Source of the DNA: JACVRW01 sp963765135
Lineage (GTDB): Bacteria > Actinomycetota > Thermoleophilia > Solirubrobacterales > Thermoleophilaceae
Direction of reading: 5' to 3'
Assembly (NCBI GenBank): GCA_963765135.1
Contig: CAVXUX010000002.1
Span: 496,001 to 560,000, forward strand
DNA length: 64,000 nt
A program made the translations under genes and the position numbers. Of this stretch, positions 8,509 through 16,921 are shown piece after piece (the stretch's first letter is position 1; every line of letters begins with the position of its first letter). The notes below the pieces were generated by a model. The model did no database searches. It was not told the origin of the DNA and saw only the letters and a list, made by a program, of their open reading frames with translations.

Positions 8509-9234
8509 ATGGCCCAACGGGTGACACGGGGAGTGCAGATCGCCGGCTATCGCCGCGACGACGTGGACGTCGATCCGCCCTACCTGCACCCGGACTACGT
8601 GGCCACCCGCACGCGCTCGCCCAAGCGACCACTGCTGCTGCTGCCGCACACGCTCTCCGAGGTCACCGGCCCGGTCTACGGGCACGACCGGATCGGCGAG
8701 CTCGACCACGACCTCACCCGCCAGCACGACGGCGAGCCGATCGGCGAGCGGGTCATCCTGCACGGGCGCGTGCTCGACGGCGACGGGCGCCCGGTGCGGG
8801 GGACGCTCGTGGAGATCTGGCAGGCGAACGCCGCCGGTCGCTACAAGCACGTGGTGGACGGCCACCCGGCGCCGCTCGACCCCAACTTCACGGGCGCCGG
8901 GCGCTGCCTGACCGACGCCGAGGGCAACTACCGCTTCATCACGATCAAGCCGGGCGCCTACCCCTGGCCCAACCATCCGAACGCGTGGCGCGCGCAGCAC
9001 GTGCATTTCTCCGTGTTCGGCCCGGCGTTCGCCACCCGCCTCGTGACCCAGATGTACTTCCCCGGCGATCCGCTCTTCTTCCAGGACCCGATCTTCCATT
9101 CCGTGCGCGATCCCAGCCACCGCGACCGGATGATCTCGGCGTTCGACCTCGACAACACGGTCGAGGAGTGGGCGCTCGCCTACCGGTTCGACATCGTGCT
9201 GCGCGGCCGCGAGGCCACCCCGATGGAGGACTGA
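8509..9234 (+). CDS. pcaH: Protocatechuate 3,4-dioxygenase beta subunit
   Basis: A 241-residue intradiol dioxygenase subunit. The four Fe(III) ligands are visible: Tyr112 (AGRYKH), Tyr151 (GAYPW), His164 and His166 (QHVHFS), which identifies it as the catalytic beta subunit. With PcaG it cleaves protocatechuate to 3-carboxy-cis,cis-muconate. A good Shine-Dalgarno (gaaaggag) precedes the ATG at 8509. The open frame upstream of this ATG overlaps the GntR gene and is not part of the protein. It is followed after 1 nt by pcaG. Confidence 0.95.
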   Translation: MAQRVTRGVQIAGYRRDDVDVDPPYLHPDYVATRTRSPKRPLLLLPHTLSEVTGPVYGHDRIGELDHDLTRQHDGEPIGERVILHGRVLDGDGRPVRGTLVEIWQANAAGRYKHVVDGHPAPLDPNFTGAGRCLTDAEGNYRFITIKPGAYPWPNHPNAWRAQHVHFSVFGPAFATRLVTQMYFPGDPLFFQDPIFHSVRDPSHRDRMISAFDLDNTVEEWALAYRFDIVLRGREATPMED

Positions 9235-9235
9235 G

Positions 9236-9805
9236 GTGAGCCTGTTCCCGACGCCTTCGCAGACGGTCGGGCCCTACTTCCACATCGGCACCGACGACGG
9301 GTTCATCGGCGCGGAGCTGGTCGCTCCCGATCACCCGGACGCGGTGCGCGTGTTCGGCATCGTGCGCGACGGTGAGGGCGCGCCCATCAACGACTCCATG
9401 ATCGAGATCTGGCAGGCGAACGCCGTTGGGCGCTACGCCCACCCGGAGGACGTGCGCGACGAGCTGCCGCTCGAGGAGGGCTTCGACGGCTTCGGGCGCA
9501 CCCATACGGACGGGGACGGCCGCTACGAGTTCGTGACCGTCAAGCCTGGGGTCGTGCCCGGTCGGGATGGTCGTCCACAGGCGCCGCACATCGAGGTGTC
9601 GGTCTTCGCGCGCGGGCTGCTCAAGCGGCTCGTCACGCGCATCTACTTCCCCGACGAGGCCGAGGCCAACGAGGCCGATCCCCTGCTCTCGTCGATCGAG
9701 GACGCCGACGCCCGGGCCGCCCTGGTGGCCGTCGCCGACGACGGCGGGCTACGGTTCGACATCAACTTGCAAGGCGACCGCGAGACCACCTTCTTTGCCG
9801 TTTGA
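9236..9805 (+). CDS. pcaG: Protocatechuate 3,4-dioxygenase alpha subunit
   Basis: A 189-residue partner of PcaH with the same intradiol beta-sandwich pattern (TPSQTVGPYFH; EIWQANAVGRYAHP). Where the beta subunit has its iron-binding HVH, this chain reads PHIEVSVF, so it lacks the metal site, as expected for the alpha subunit. It starts with GTG 1 nt after the pcaH stop. Its 3' end overlaps the proposed TTG start of pcaB by 11 nt. Confidence 0.95.
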   Translation: MSLFPTPSQTVGPYFHIGTDDGFIGAELVAPDHPDAVRVFGIVRDGEGAPINDSMIEIWQANAVGRYAHPEDVRDELPLEEGFDGFGRTHTDGDGRYEFVTVKPGVVPGRDGRPQAPHIEVSVFARGLLKRLVTRIYFPDEAEANEADPLLSSIEDADARAALVAVADDGGLRFDINLQGDRETTFFAV

Positions 9806-11045
9806 CGCGCTGTTCGTCCCGGCGGACGTGCGCGACGCCACCGGCGAGCGCGCCTGGGTGCAGGCGATGCTCGACTTCGAGGCTGCGCTCGCGCGCGCAC
9901 AGGGCGAGGACGAGCTGGCGGACCGGATCGCCGCCACCTCGCCCCCGGCGCTAACCGATCGCTCGACCGGCAACCCGGTCCCCGAGCTGGTAGCGGCGCT
10001 CCCCGCTGGCGCACACCGGGGTGCCACCAGCCAGGACGTGATGGACACGGCCGCGGTGCTGGTCGCGAAGCGCACGCTGCCGCTGATCGAGGAGTCGCTC
10101 GCCGGCGTCGCTGCCGGCTGCGCGCGGCTGGCCGCCGACCACCGGAGCACGCCGATGGCGGCTCGCACGCTCCTCCAGCAGGCCCTGCCCACGACGTTCG
10201 GCTTCAAGGCGGCCGGTTGGCTGGCGGGAGTGGATGACGCGCGCGACCTGCTCGCCGCGGTGCCGCTCGAGGTCGAGCTGGGCGGCGCCGCGGGCACGCT
10301 CGCCTCGATGGGCGACCAGGGCTTGGAGGTGCTGGCGCGGCTGGCCGAGGAGCTGGGCTTGGCCGAGCCGGTGCTGCCGTGGCACACGCGCCGGCTGCGC
10401 ATCGGCCAGCTCGGCTCCGCGCTGGCGCTGGCGGCCGGCGCCGTCGAGAAGATCGCCCTCGACGTGAAGCTGATGGCGCAGACCGAGGTGGGGGAGCTGT
10501 CCGAGTCGTCCGCCGGCGGGCGCGGCGGGTCGTCGACGCTGCCGCACAAGCGCAACCCGGTCGGCTCGGCGCTCGCGATCGCCTGCGCGCATGGGGTGCG
10601 CGGCGCGGCGTCGGTGCTGATCGCCGCGCAGGCGCAGGAGCACGAGCGCGCCGGGGGCGCCTGGCAGGCGGAGTGGGACGCGCTCTCGCGCGCGCTGGCG
10701 CTGACCGGGGGCGCGGCCGCGGCGCTGCGGGAGACGCTCGGCGGGCTCGAGGTGCATCCGGACCGGATGCGGGCCAACCTCGAGCTGACCGGCGGGCTGC
10801 TGATGACCGAGGCCGTCGCTGCTCGCCTGGATCGGCCCGACGCGAAGGCGGTCGTGGGCGAGGTCGCTCTAGGGGCCGCGGGGAGCGGCCAACCGCTGCG
10901 CGAGGCGCTGGCCGCGGACGCGCGGATCGAGCTGTCGGACGACGAGATCGACCGCGCGCTCGACCCGGCCGCATACCTGGGCTCGGCGGAGGCGTTCGTC
11001 GATCGCGCGCTGGACGCGCACGGGAGGAGGGGCGATGGCGGATGA
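9795..11045 (+). CDS. pcaB: 3-carboxy-cis,cis-muconate cycloisomerase
   Basis: A 416-residue member of the fumarase/aspartase superfamily with the signature GSSTLPHKRNP near residue 245. The N-terminus reads (L)PFDALFVPADVRDATGERAW, as in PcaB proteins. The enzyme lactonises 3-carboxymuconate to 4-carboxymuconolactone. The best start is TTG at 9795, overlapping pcaG by 11 nt; later GTG codons would remove conserved N-terminal residues. Its stop overlaps pcaC by 11 nt, so the order pcaH-G-B-C follows the pathway order. Confidence 0.92.
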   Translation: MPFDALFVPADVRDATGERAWVQAMLDFEAALARAQGEDELADRIAATSPPALTDRSTGNPVPELVAALPAGAHRGATSQDVMDTAAVLVAKRTLPLIEESLAGVAAGCARLAADHRSTPMAARTLLQQALPTTFGFKAAGWLAGVDDARDLLAAVPLEVELGGAAGTLASMGDQGLEVLARLAEELGLAEPVLPWHTRRLRIGQLGSALALAAGAVEKIALDVKLMAQTEVGELSESSAGGRGGSSTLPHKRNPVGSALAIACAHGVRGAASVLIAAQAQEHERAGGAWQAEWDALSRALALTGGAAAALRETLGGLEVHPDRMRANLELTGGLLMTEAVAARLDRPDAKAVVGEVALGAAGSGQPLREALAADARIELSDDEIDRALDPAAYLGSAEAFVDRALDAHGRRGDGG

Positions 11046-11403
11046 CGCGCACGAGCGCGGGATGAAGGTGCGTCGCGAGGTGCTCGGCGACGAGCACGTG
11101 GACGCGGCCGTCGAGCGGACCTCCGACTTCACGGCGGACTTCCAGGACCTGATCACGCGCTACGCGTGGGGGGAGATCTGGACGCGCCCCGGACTCGACC
11201 GGCGCACGCGCAGCGCGATCACGCTGACCGCGCTGATCGCGCTCGGGCGCTTCGAGGAGCTGCGCATGCACCTGCGCGCGGCGCTGCGCAACGGGCTCGA
11301 GGAGGACGAGATCAAGGAGGTCCTCCTGCAGAGCGCGATCTACTGCGGCGTGCCGGCGGCGAACACGGCGTTCGCGGTCGCCCAGGAAGTCCTGGACGAG
11401 TAG
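11035..11403 (+). CDS. pcaC: 4-carboxymuconolactone decarboxylase
   Basis: A 122-residue CMD/AhpD-fold protein with the PcaC pattern: GMKVRREVLGDEHVD at the N-terminus, a WTRPGLDRRTRS loop, ITLTALIALGR, and the ELRMHLRAALRNG helix. It decarboxylates 4-carboxymuconolactone to beta-ketoadipate enol-lactone. A strong SD (gggaggagg) lies just before ATG 11035. The next pathway enzymes (PcaD lactonase, PcaIJ, PcaF) are absent from the window and must be encoded elsewhere. Confidence 0.94.
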   Translation: MADDAHERGMKVRREVLGDEHVDAAVERTSDFTADFQDLITRYAWGEIWTRPGLDRRTRSAITLTALIALGRFEELRMHLRAALRNGLEEDEIKEVLLQSAIYCGVPAANTAFAVAQEVLDE

Positions 11404-11427
11404 GCAGGCCACTAACCTCCCGCCGCG

Positions 11428-12252
11428 GTGTCGACGCTCGAGGCAATCGTGCTGGGCATCGTCCAGGGGCTGACCGAGTTCCTGCCGATCTCCAGCACCG
11501 GTCATCTGCGCATCGTTCCGGCGTTCCTCGGGTGGGAAGACCCCGGCGCCGCGTTCACGGCCGTGACCCAGCTCGGGACGATGGCCGCGGTGCTCCTCTA
11601 CTTCCGCGCCGACCTGATGCGGATCGCGCTGGCGTGGCTGCGGTCGGTGCGCGACCGGTCCGCCCGGCGGGAGCTCGACGCGCGCATCGGCTGGTACATC
11701 GTGCTCGGCACGATCCCGATCGGGATCTTCGGCGTGCTGTTCAAGGACCAGATCGAGAACGGCGCGCGCGACCTCTATCTGATCGGGACGGCGCTGATCG
11801 TGCTCGGCCTGGTCCTGCTGTGGGCGGAGAAGGTGGGCACCCGGTCGCGGTCGATGGAGCAGATCGAGGCGCGCGACGGCCTCGCCGTCGGGCTAGCCCA
11901 GGCGCTGGCCCTGGTCCCAGGCGTGTCGCGCTCGGGGGCGACGATCACCGCCGGTCTCTTCCTCGGGCTGGACCGGCAAACCGCGGCGCGCTTCTCGTTC
12001 CTGCTGTCAGTGCCGGCGGTTGTGCTGTCCGGCGTGTTCGAGCTGGGGTCGATCCTGAGCGGGGAGGAGGGGGAGCACGTGTCGACCGGCAACCTCTTGG
12101 TGGCGACCCTGCTCGCCTTCGTCACGGGCTACGCGGCGATCGCCTGGCTGCTGCGCTACCTGAGCACGCACTCGACGATCGTCTTCGTGGTCTACCGGGT
12201 GGCGCTCGGGGTGCTCGTCCTGGTGCTCGTGAGCACCGGGGCGATCAAATAG
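11428..12252 (+). CDS. uppP: Undecaprenyl-diphosphatase
   Basis: A 274-residue polytopic membrane protein of the BacA/UppP family. Both catalytic motifs are present: QGLTEFLPISSTGH at residues 13-26 and PGVSRSGATI near residue 165. It dephosphorylates undecaprenyl diphosphate to recycle the lipid carrier for cell-wall synthesis, and overproduction in other bacteria gives bacitracin resistance. The start is GTG at 11428, 24 nt after pcaC; it may be read through from the pca operon or have its own promoter. Confidence 0.96.
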   Translation: MSTLEAIVLGIVQGLTEFLPISSTGHLRIVPAFLGWEDPGAAFTAVTQLGTMAAVLLYFRADLMRIALAWLRSVRDRSARRELDARIGWYIVLGTIPIGIFGVLFKDQIENGARDLYLIGTALIVLGLVLLWAEKVGTRSRSMEQIEARDGLAVGLAQALALVPGVSRSGATITAGLFLGLDRQTAARFSFLLSVPAVVLSGVFELGSILSGEEGEHVSTGNLLVATLLAFVTGYAAIAWLLRYLSTHSTIVFVVYRVALGVLVLVLVSTGAIK

Positions 12253-12262
12253 CCTTCACACC

Positions 12263-12619
12263 ATGCAATTCGCCTGGAAACTCGGCGTTGTCGCGCTGAT
12301 CGCGCTCGTGCTCGTGGTGCTGCCGGGAGGCGGCAACGCGCTCGACGTGGTGCTCGCGCTGCTGAGCGTCGTCTTCCTGGCGGCGATCGCCTTCCTCGGC
12401 TACCGGCTCTACAGCCAGTACCGGCTCGACATCGACACGCTCGAACCCAACACCCGGCTTGCCCTCTACGGCTCGATCGGGCTGGCGATCCTGACGGTCG
12501 TGGCCACCGATCGGCTCTTCGACGTCGGCGGCGCGGGCATCGTCGCCTGGTTCGCGCTGCTGGCGCTGTGCTCGTACGGCATCTACTGGGTGTGGACCCA
12601 GTATCGCCAATACCAGTAA
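12263..12619 (+). CDS. Small membrane protein, function unknown
   Basis: A 118-residue protein with four hydrophobic helices (about residues 5-23, 28-48, 68-88 and 93-110) and short charged loops. The tail contains YWVWTQYRQYQ. It starts 10 nt after uppP and is probably co-transcribed. No recognised domain is visible. Confidence 0.7.
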   Translation: MQFAWKLGVVALIALVLVVLPGGGNALDVVLALLSVVFLAAIAFLGYRLYSQYRLDIDTLEPNTRLALYGSIGLAILTVVATDRLFDVGGAGIVAWFALLALCSYGIYWVWTQYRQYQ

Positions 12620-12699
12620 CCCCGTCAGCTCTAGCACCGACCGCTCCGCGCCGGGGTGTCCTGGCATCGGGAACGTGCCCCGGGGATACTGGGCGGGCG

Positions 12700-13095
12700 A
12701 TGTCGCAGGAGAACATGGAGTTGACTGAGCAGGCCTTTGACGCCTTCAACCGACGTGACTTGGGTGCGTTTCTGGCGCTGATGGACGCGGACGTGGAGGC
12801 CGGGTCGCGCCTGGCCGCGATGGAGGGCGGCTATCACGGCCACGACGGAATCCGCCACTGGTGGCAGAACCTGCTCGACGCGATCCCGGACTACACCCTC
12901 GAAACGGTCGAGGCGCGCGAGCTTGGGAACCTGACGCTCACGACGCTGCGCACTCGCGGCCACGGCGCGGACAGCGACACTCCGGTCGAGGATACGGTCT
13001 GGATAGTTGCCGACTGGTGTGACAGGAAGGTCGTCCGGTGGCGTGTCTTGTCCACTGCAGCGGAAGCCCTCGAAGCCGTGGGGCTGTCGGAGTAG
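12700..13095 (+). CDS. SnoaL-like/NTF2-fold protein
   Basis: A 131-residue protein with the SnoaL-like polyketide cyclase/nuclear transport factor 2 pattern. An N-terminal helix (MELTEQAFDAFNRRDLGAFLALMD) precedes GGYHGHDGIRHWWQNL, a beta-rich core and a C-terminal EALEAVGLSE helix. Such proteins are cytoplasmic alpha+beta cones of varied function, so none is assigned. A decayed fragment with the same C-terminal signature (EALEA) is at 52376-52490 on the opposite strand. Confidence 0.8.
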   Translation: MSQENMELTEQAFDAFNRRDLGAFLALMDADVEAGSRLAAMEGGYHGHDGIRHWWQNLLDAIPDYTLETVEARELGNLTLTTLRTRGHGADSDTPVEDTVWIVADWCDRKVVRWRVLSTAAEALEAVGLSE

Positions 13096-13194
13096 CAACC
13101 CGTCTGGGTGCGGTACCGCAGCTACAGCTGACCTGTCACACACTTGTAACTCTGCGACGTTGAGTCGTTACCCGCGTCGGGCGACCCTCGGCAG

Positions 13195-13536
13195 ATGGGC
13201 GTCAACGAGGAGCGCGGACAGGCGTCGGTCGAGCTGGTGGCGGTCCTGCCATGCGTCCTGCTGGTGGCCGCTGTCGTCTGGCAGCTGGTCCTGGTGGGGC
13301 ACACGGCGTGGCTGACGGCTCAGGCAGCGCGGGCCGGCGCCCGGGCTGACGCGGTCGGGCGCGACGCGGAGGCCGCCGCCCGCAGCACGCTGCCGCGGTC
13401 GCTGGAGCGCGGGCTCGAGGTCGACCGCGCGGGGACCGGCGGCGTGCGCGTCTCGGTACGGATCCCGCTGCTCGTGCATGCGTGGAACGCGCCGCTGCGG
13501 GTGTCTGCCGTCTCGGCCCTTGGGAGCTCCGAATGA
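13195..13536 (+). CDS. TadE-like pseudopilin
   Basis: A 113-residue protein with a short hydrophilic leader ending RGQASVELVAVLP, then one hydrophobic helix, then a beta-rich domain. The Gly-Gln-Ala-Ser-Val-Glu entry into the membrane helix is typical of TadE/TadF minor pseudopilins of Tad (tight-adherence) pili. The Glu at the +5-like position suits prepilin-peptidase processing. The gene overlaps the next one by 4 nt (ATGA). No TadA/B/C or Flp gene is in the window. Confidence 0.75.
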   Translation: MGVNEERGQASVELVAVLPCVLLVAAVVWQLVLVGHTAWLTAQAARAGARADAVGRDAEAAARSTLPRSLERGLEVDRAGTGGVRVSVRIPLLVHAWNAPLRVSAVSALGSSE

Positions 13537-13868
13537 GGATGTCGTCGGCTCGGGGCCAGGCGACGGTGGAGACGATCGCGCTGGTGCCGCTGCTGCTGAT
13601 CGTCGGCGTGGGGCTGATGCAGCTGCTGGCGGTCGGCTACGCCAGCGTGCTGGCCGGCGGCGCCGCTGAGGCCGGAGCGCTGGCGCTGGCGCGCGGAACG
13701 GATCCGAGAGCGGCCGCGCTCCGCGCCCTGCCCGGCTGGTCGGAGGCGAACGCGAGGATCGCGGTGGAGGGCGGCAGGGTCCAAGTCCGACTGCGGCCTC
13801 CATCGGTGCTGCGCGCGCTCGGGGAGCGGGTCGAGGTCAACGCGGCTGCGGAGGTGGAGGCGCCGTGA
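13533..13868 (+). CDS. TadE-like pseudopilin
   Basis: A 111-residue protein of the same architecture as its upstream neighbour: leader SSARGQATVETIALVP, one transmembrane helix, then a soluble domain (residues about 45-111) with alternating hydrophobic strands. It probably assembles with the preceding TadE-like protein. Its ATG is inside the upstream stop (ATGA), and its own stop lies inside the next GTG (GTGA), so the three genes are translationally coupled. Confidence 0.75.
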   Translation: MRMSSARGQATVETIALVPLLLIVGVGLMQLLAVGYASVLAGGAAEAGALALARGTDPRAAALRALPGWSEANARIAVEGGRVQVRLRPPSVLRALGERVEVNAAAEVEAP

Positions 13869-14659
13869 GCTCGCCGGGAGCCACCGGCGGCCGCGCTCTG
13901 TCAGCCGCTCACGGACGCGCGCTGCTGACCACGCGTCGCGGCCCGCTTGCCACCGTGCTCGCCGCCGCGGGCGCCTGGCTGCTCGAGCCCGCCGAGCCGG
14001 CTCGTGGGCCCGCGCTCTCCGGTCCCGCCGTTCCCCGGCCCGTCATCGCGGTGTTCGGGCTGGCACGGAGCTGTGGGGCGACCGTCGTTGCGCGTGCGCT
14101 CGCCGCCGAGCTGGCCAGCCGCGATGCCCTTGGCGCCGCCGCTGTGCGTTGTGAGGCGCGCGCCGCCGGCATTCCGCTGGCCACGCACGCGGCCAGCCGG
14201 CTGGCCCGGCAGCTCGCCGAGATACCGGGCGCGTATACGCGGGCTGTCGGCAGGCTCTGCCTTGTCGGCGGAGCCGAGCCCGGCGTACTCGCGGACACGG
14301 CGCGGCACGTCGCGCCCCTGGTCCTCGATGCCGGCACCACCTCGCTCGGCGGCGTGCCCGCGGCCCTCGCCGACGAGGTGATCGTCGTCGGCGGTCCGGC
14401 CACCGAGCCGGCCCTCGCCGGTGTCGCCGCCGACTGCCTCGCGCGACTCGGGCCCGAGCCGATCGTCGTGCGCAACCGTGCGCGGGACGACCGGTTCGGC
14501 GACGAAGCGGAGTCCGCGACCGCGTGGGCGGCGCGCGCCGCGATCTCGCTTCCGGACTCCCGCATGGGCGCGCAGCTCGCGCTCGGCGGCCGCGAGGCGC
14601 GTGGCGAGCTGGGGCGCGCGATCGCCGAGCTCGCGGATCGCTGCGAAGGGCGGTCGTAA
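13865..14659 (+). CDS. CpaE/TadZ-like P-loop protein with degenerate Walker A
   Basis: A 264-residue protein. After a low-complexity N-terminus, residues about 60-90 read VIAVFGLARSCGATVVARALA, matching the position of the ParA/MinD Walker A but lacking both lysines. Later segments (PLVLDAGTT, DEVIVVGGPATEPAL) match the Walker B and switch strands of MinD-like ATPases. TadZ/CpaE proteins localise Tad pilus machinery, and several are degenerate ATPases. Coupling to two TadE-like genes supports this reading. ATP binding is doubtful. Confidence 0.6.
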   Translation: MSSPGATGGRALSAAHGRALLTTRRGPLATVLAAAGAWLLEPAEPARGPALSGPAVPRPVIAVFGLARSCGATVVARALAAELASRDALGAAAVRCEARAAGIPLATHAASRLARQLAEIPGAYTRAVGRLCLVGGAEPGVLADTARHVAPLVLDAGTTSLGGVPAALADEVIVVGGPATEPALAGVAADCLARLGPEPIVVRNRARDDRFGDEAESATAWAARAAISLPDSRMGAQLALGGREARGELGRAIAELADRCEGRS

Positions 14660-14882
14660 GGGCGTCCCCGTGCCGGGAGCGCACACAGCGACCCGAACGC
14701 GCGTTTTCCGCGTTCAAAGCGCTGCAAAGGCGCATCGGATAGCCGCAAATCGCGGGTTAATTGGAGGGTTCAGACCCTGAACGTCCGCCCCAACTGGTTC
14801 AGTCGTTCGCTAACCGGGGTAGCCGACAACGCAGCCGAGTCCACTTATTGCTGCCGAAAAGCCACCCCTGAAGGGAGAATCT

Positions 14883-15737
14883 ATGCGCCTTTCCGAGTCG
14901 CGTGCGGCTGGCAGACAGCGGTTCATTTTGATCGGGACCGCTGCATTTGTCGTCGCGCTCTGGCTCTCTCTGGTGTACGCCGGTGCTGCATTTGCCGGCG
15001 GTGACCATCCAAGTGCTGGTTGGCAGGATCACACGGAAGGAACCTCGACGTCCTGGGGAGACAACTCGGACGAGGGGCACCCTCCGCCGGAGACACCCGG
15101 TACGGAGGGGCCGTGTGACGAAGAGGGGCATACGCCCCCAGGCGAGACCCCGCCAGCGGAGACCCCGCCGACGGACACCCCGCCGACGGACACCCCGCCG
15201 GATCACGGGACGCCGCCAGCGGAGACCCCGCCGACGGACACCCCGCCGACGGACACCCCGCCGGATCACGGGACGCCGCCAGCGGAGACCCCGCCGACGG
15301 ACACCCCGCCGACGGACACCCCGCCGGATCACGGGACGCCGCCGGAGACACCGCCGGTGGAAAGCCCGCCGACGGAGACCCCGCCTGTGGAGACCCCTCC
15401 GGTGGAGACCCCGCCGGTGCAAACGCCGCCGGTGGAGACTCCCCCGGTCGAGACGCCAAACTCGCCGACGAGTCCGGAATCGCCGGAATCACCGACCACC
15501 CCCGTTGAGGAGGAAGGTCGCGGCGGTGAGGAGGTTCTGCCTCAGGAGCAGGGTCGAGGTGGCGGTGGAATCGAGAGCCCGACGGGCGAGAGCCCGACAG
15601 GCGAGGTCACCGAAGCGGCTCCGGCCGCGGGGACGCTGCCGTTCACCGGCAGTCGCACTCCGTTGCTGGTGCTGTTCGGAGTTGCCCTGCTGGGTCTCGG
15701 CGTCGTACTACGTCGGGTGGCCATAGAACAAGGCTGA
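14883..15737 (+). CDS. LPFTG-anchored Pro/Thr-rich repeat surface protein
   Basis: A 284-residue surface protein. A signal peptide (about 1-38, ending AGAAFA) is followed by an acidic region, then a long stretch of T-P-P-x repeats. A Gly/Glu-rich segment comes next, and the C-terminus is a sortase signal: LPFTG near residue 256, a hydrophobic helix, and an RR-containing tail. The repeats resemble wall-spanning stalks. No sortase gene is in the window. An SD-like gaagggaga precedes ATG 14883. Three perfect 63-bp repeats lie within the coding region. Confidence 0.85.
   Translation: MRLSESRAAGRQRFILIGTAAFVVALWLSLVYAGAAFAGGDHPSAGWQDHTEGTSTSWGDNSDEGHPPPETPGTEGPCDEEGHTPPGETPPAETPPTDTPPTDTPPDHGTPPAETPPTDTPPTDTPPDHGTPPAETPPTDTPPTDTPPDHGTPPETPPVESPPTETPPVETPPVETPPVQTPPVETPPVETPNSPTSPESPESPTTPVEEEGRGGEEVLPQEQGRGGGGIESPTGESPTGEVTEAAPAAGTLPFTGSRTPLLVLFGVALLGLGVVLRRVAIEQG
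15151..15339 (+). repeat. Three perfect 63-bp tandem repeats
   Basis: Three identical 63-bp units begin at 15151, 15214 and 15277. Each encodes 21 residues of T-P-P-A/T-E/D-type sequence in the LPFTG protein. Identity at the nucleotide level, including third positions, implies recent expansion or ongoing homogenisation. Unit number is likely to vary between strains. Confidence 0.95.
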
Positions 15738-15769
15738 CCCGGCTCTCACCAGAGAGAAAGAAACGACCG

Positions 15770-15807
15770 CGCGAGCCACGCCTCTCCCAAGGGGCGTGGC
15801 TCTCGCG
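15770..15807. terminator. Bidirectional intrinsic terminator
   Basis: A long hairpin (cgcgagccacgcc pairing with ggcgtggctctcgcg, 2-nt bulge) lies between two convergent genes. On the plus strand it is followed by tttct. On the minus strand it is followed by the complement of agagagaaagaaacgacc, a T-rich tract. Both orientations thus look like rho-independent terminators, serving the LPFTG gene and the nitroreductase gene. Confidence 0.8.
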
Positions 15808-15822
15808 TTTCTGGGGACTTGA

Positions 15823-16320
15823 TCAGCTCAGCGGCTCGAGCCTGAGCACGGGGATTTGGCGATTCGCCGCCCAGCGGCGGTAGTGGGTGAAGCCGGGATA
15901 GATGTCCTCGCCGCGCCGGTAGTCGCGCTCGCGCTCCGCGCCGCTGAGCTCGCGGCTCATGACCTCGCGGCGGCTGCCGTCGAAGCGGATCGTCGCGCGG
16001 GGGTTCGCGCGCAGGTTGTGGTACCAGGCGGGGTTCTGGGGCCGGCCGAAGTTGGAGGCGATCAGGATCATGTCCTCGCCGTCGGGAAGGCAGAGCACGG
16101 GCAGCGTGCGGGGCTTCCCCGTCTTCGCGCCCGTGGTGGTCAGCATCGTGATCCGTACGCCCGCCAGCCACGACGACGCGGTGGTTCGACCGCCGGTGAG
16201 GCGATAGACGAGTCGGTCGAGGGGCTGTTGGATGACGCCGTAGAGCTTCGCAATCGGACGCGTGGCCGCCGTCCTCCGCACGAGCCTGCGGAAGTGGCCC
16301 GACCGTCGATAGGTCTCCAT
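15823..16320 (-). CDS. F420H2-dependent nitroreductase family (Ddn/DUF385) protein
   Basis: From ATG 16320 the product is 165 residues with the deazaflavin-dependent nitroreductase pattern: a VYRLTGGRTTAS-type N-terminal segment, MLTTTGAKTGKPRTLPVL, ILIASNFGRPQNPAWYHNLRANP, and a C-terminal YPGFTHYRRWA. Members use reduced F420 to reduce quinones or nitro compounds. Coenzyme F420 is common in Actinomycetota. A GTG at 16368 would add 16 residues and cannot be excluded. Confidence 0.88.
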   Translation of the reverse strand: METYRRSGHFRRLVRRTAATRPIAKLYGVIQQPLDRLVYRLTGGRTTASSWLAGVRITMLTTTGAKTGKPRTLPVLCLPDGEDMILIASNFGRPQNPAWYHNLRANPRATIRFDGSRREVMSRELSGAERERDYRRGEDIYPGFTHYRRWAANRQIPVLRLEPLS

Positions 16321-16921
16321 GACGGCGAAGCTACCCAGTTGGCTGGCAGGGGCTGTGCTCTTGATCACACCGGGTGGCGGACGAGGAGAGCATCGCCGAC
16401 GGCTGCTGTCACTGAGTTGTTAACGCGCGCATGAGCCGTACGCGGCGCCCGCGACGCGGCCGGCAATGGTTTCGCGAGCCCCGTCGGCTTTGGCCGGGGC
16501 GAGGGCGGGCAGTCCGCGCTTCTCGCGGCTCGGAGTGCTCGCCGCGGTTCCCGGAGCCGCCAGTGGGTGGCACGCGGAGCTCGAGCCTCCAGCTCGCCAC
16601 CGCTAACGGCCGCCCGCTACGGCTGGTCCGCCAACGCGGGGAGGTTCAGCTTCGTCAAGCGCTACGCGTGCGAGCGGTGGCTCTCGCAACGCATGGAAAG
16701 CGAGAGCGGAGCCCACCGCCGACACTGGCTGTCGCTCCTCGCACAAACGGGAGGTGGGCCGGGGCGCTCCGCCGGAGGTCCCGAGTGCTCGCCCGCATCG
16801 GCACCGCAGCGGGGGACGCAGGTCTGCAGAGGTGACCTCCGCGTCTTGAAGGCTCCGCTTCTCGAACATAGGATGCGGACCGTGCTGGGAGGGCTCGCTC
16901 CGAGGCTGACAAGAGGGGACG
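16321..16921. other. Gene-poor stretch holding a VanY remnant
   Basis: About 600 nt without an intact gene. The only recognisable content is the decayed carboxypeptidase fragment at 16560-16680. The remainder has GC-rich sequence with no convincing codon pattern on either strand. Confidence 0.5.
16560..16680 (+). pseudogene. Remnant of VanY (M15) carboxypeptidase catalytic region
   Basis: The translated segment YGWSANAGRFSFVKRYACE matches YGWLAANAGRFSFVKRYAWE of the intact VanY domain at about 22690-22755, with clear nucleotide identity (ggttcagcttcgtcaagcgctacgc in both). Similarity extends upstream to agtgggtggcac, with small gaps. The catalytic ExWHxxY has become ERWL, so it is nonfunctional. 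There is no start or domain context. It is best read as a decayed partial copy of the 22-kb gene or of a lost relative. Confidence 0.75.

Noticed and set aside
15151..15339. Regular repeats that could suggest a CRISPR array
   Set aside because: Units are adjacent, in frame and encode a Pro/Thr stalk; there are no spacers.
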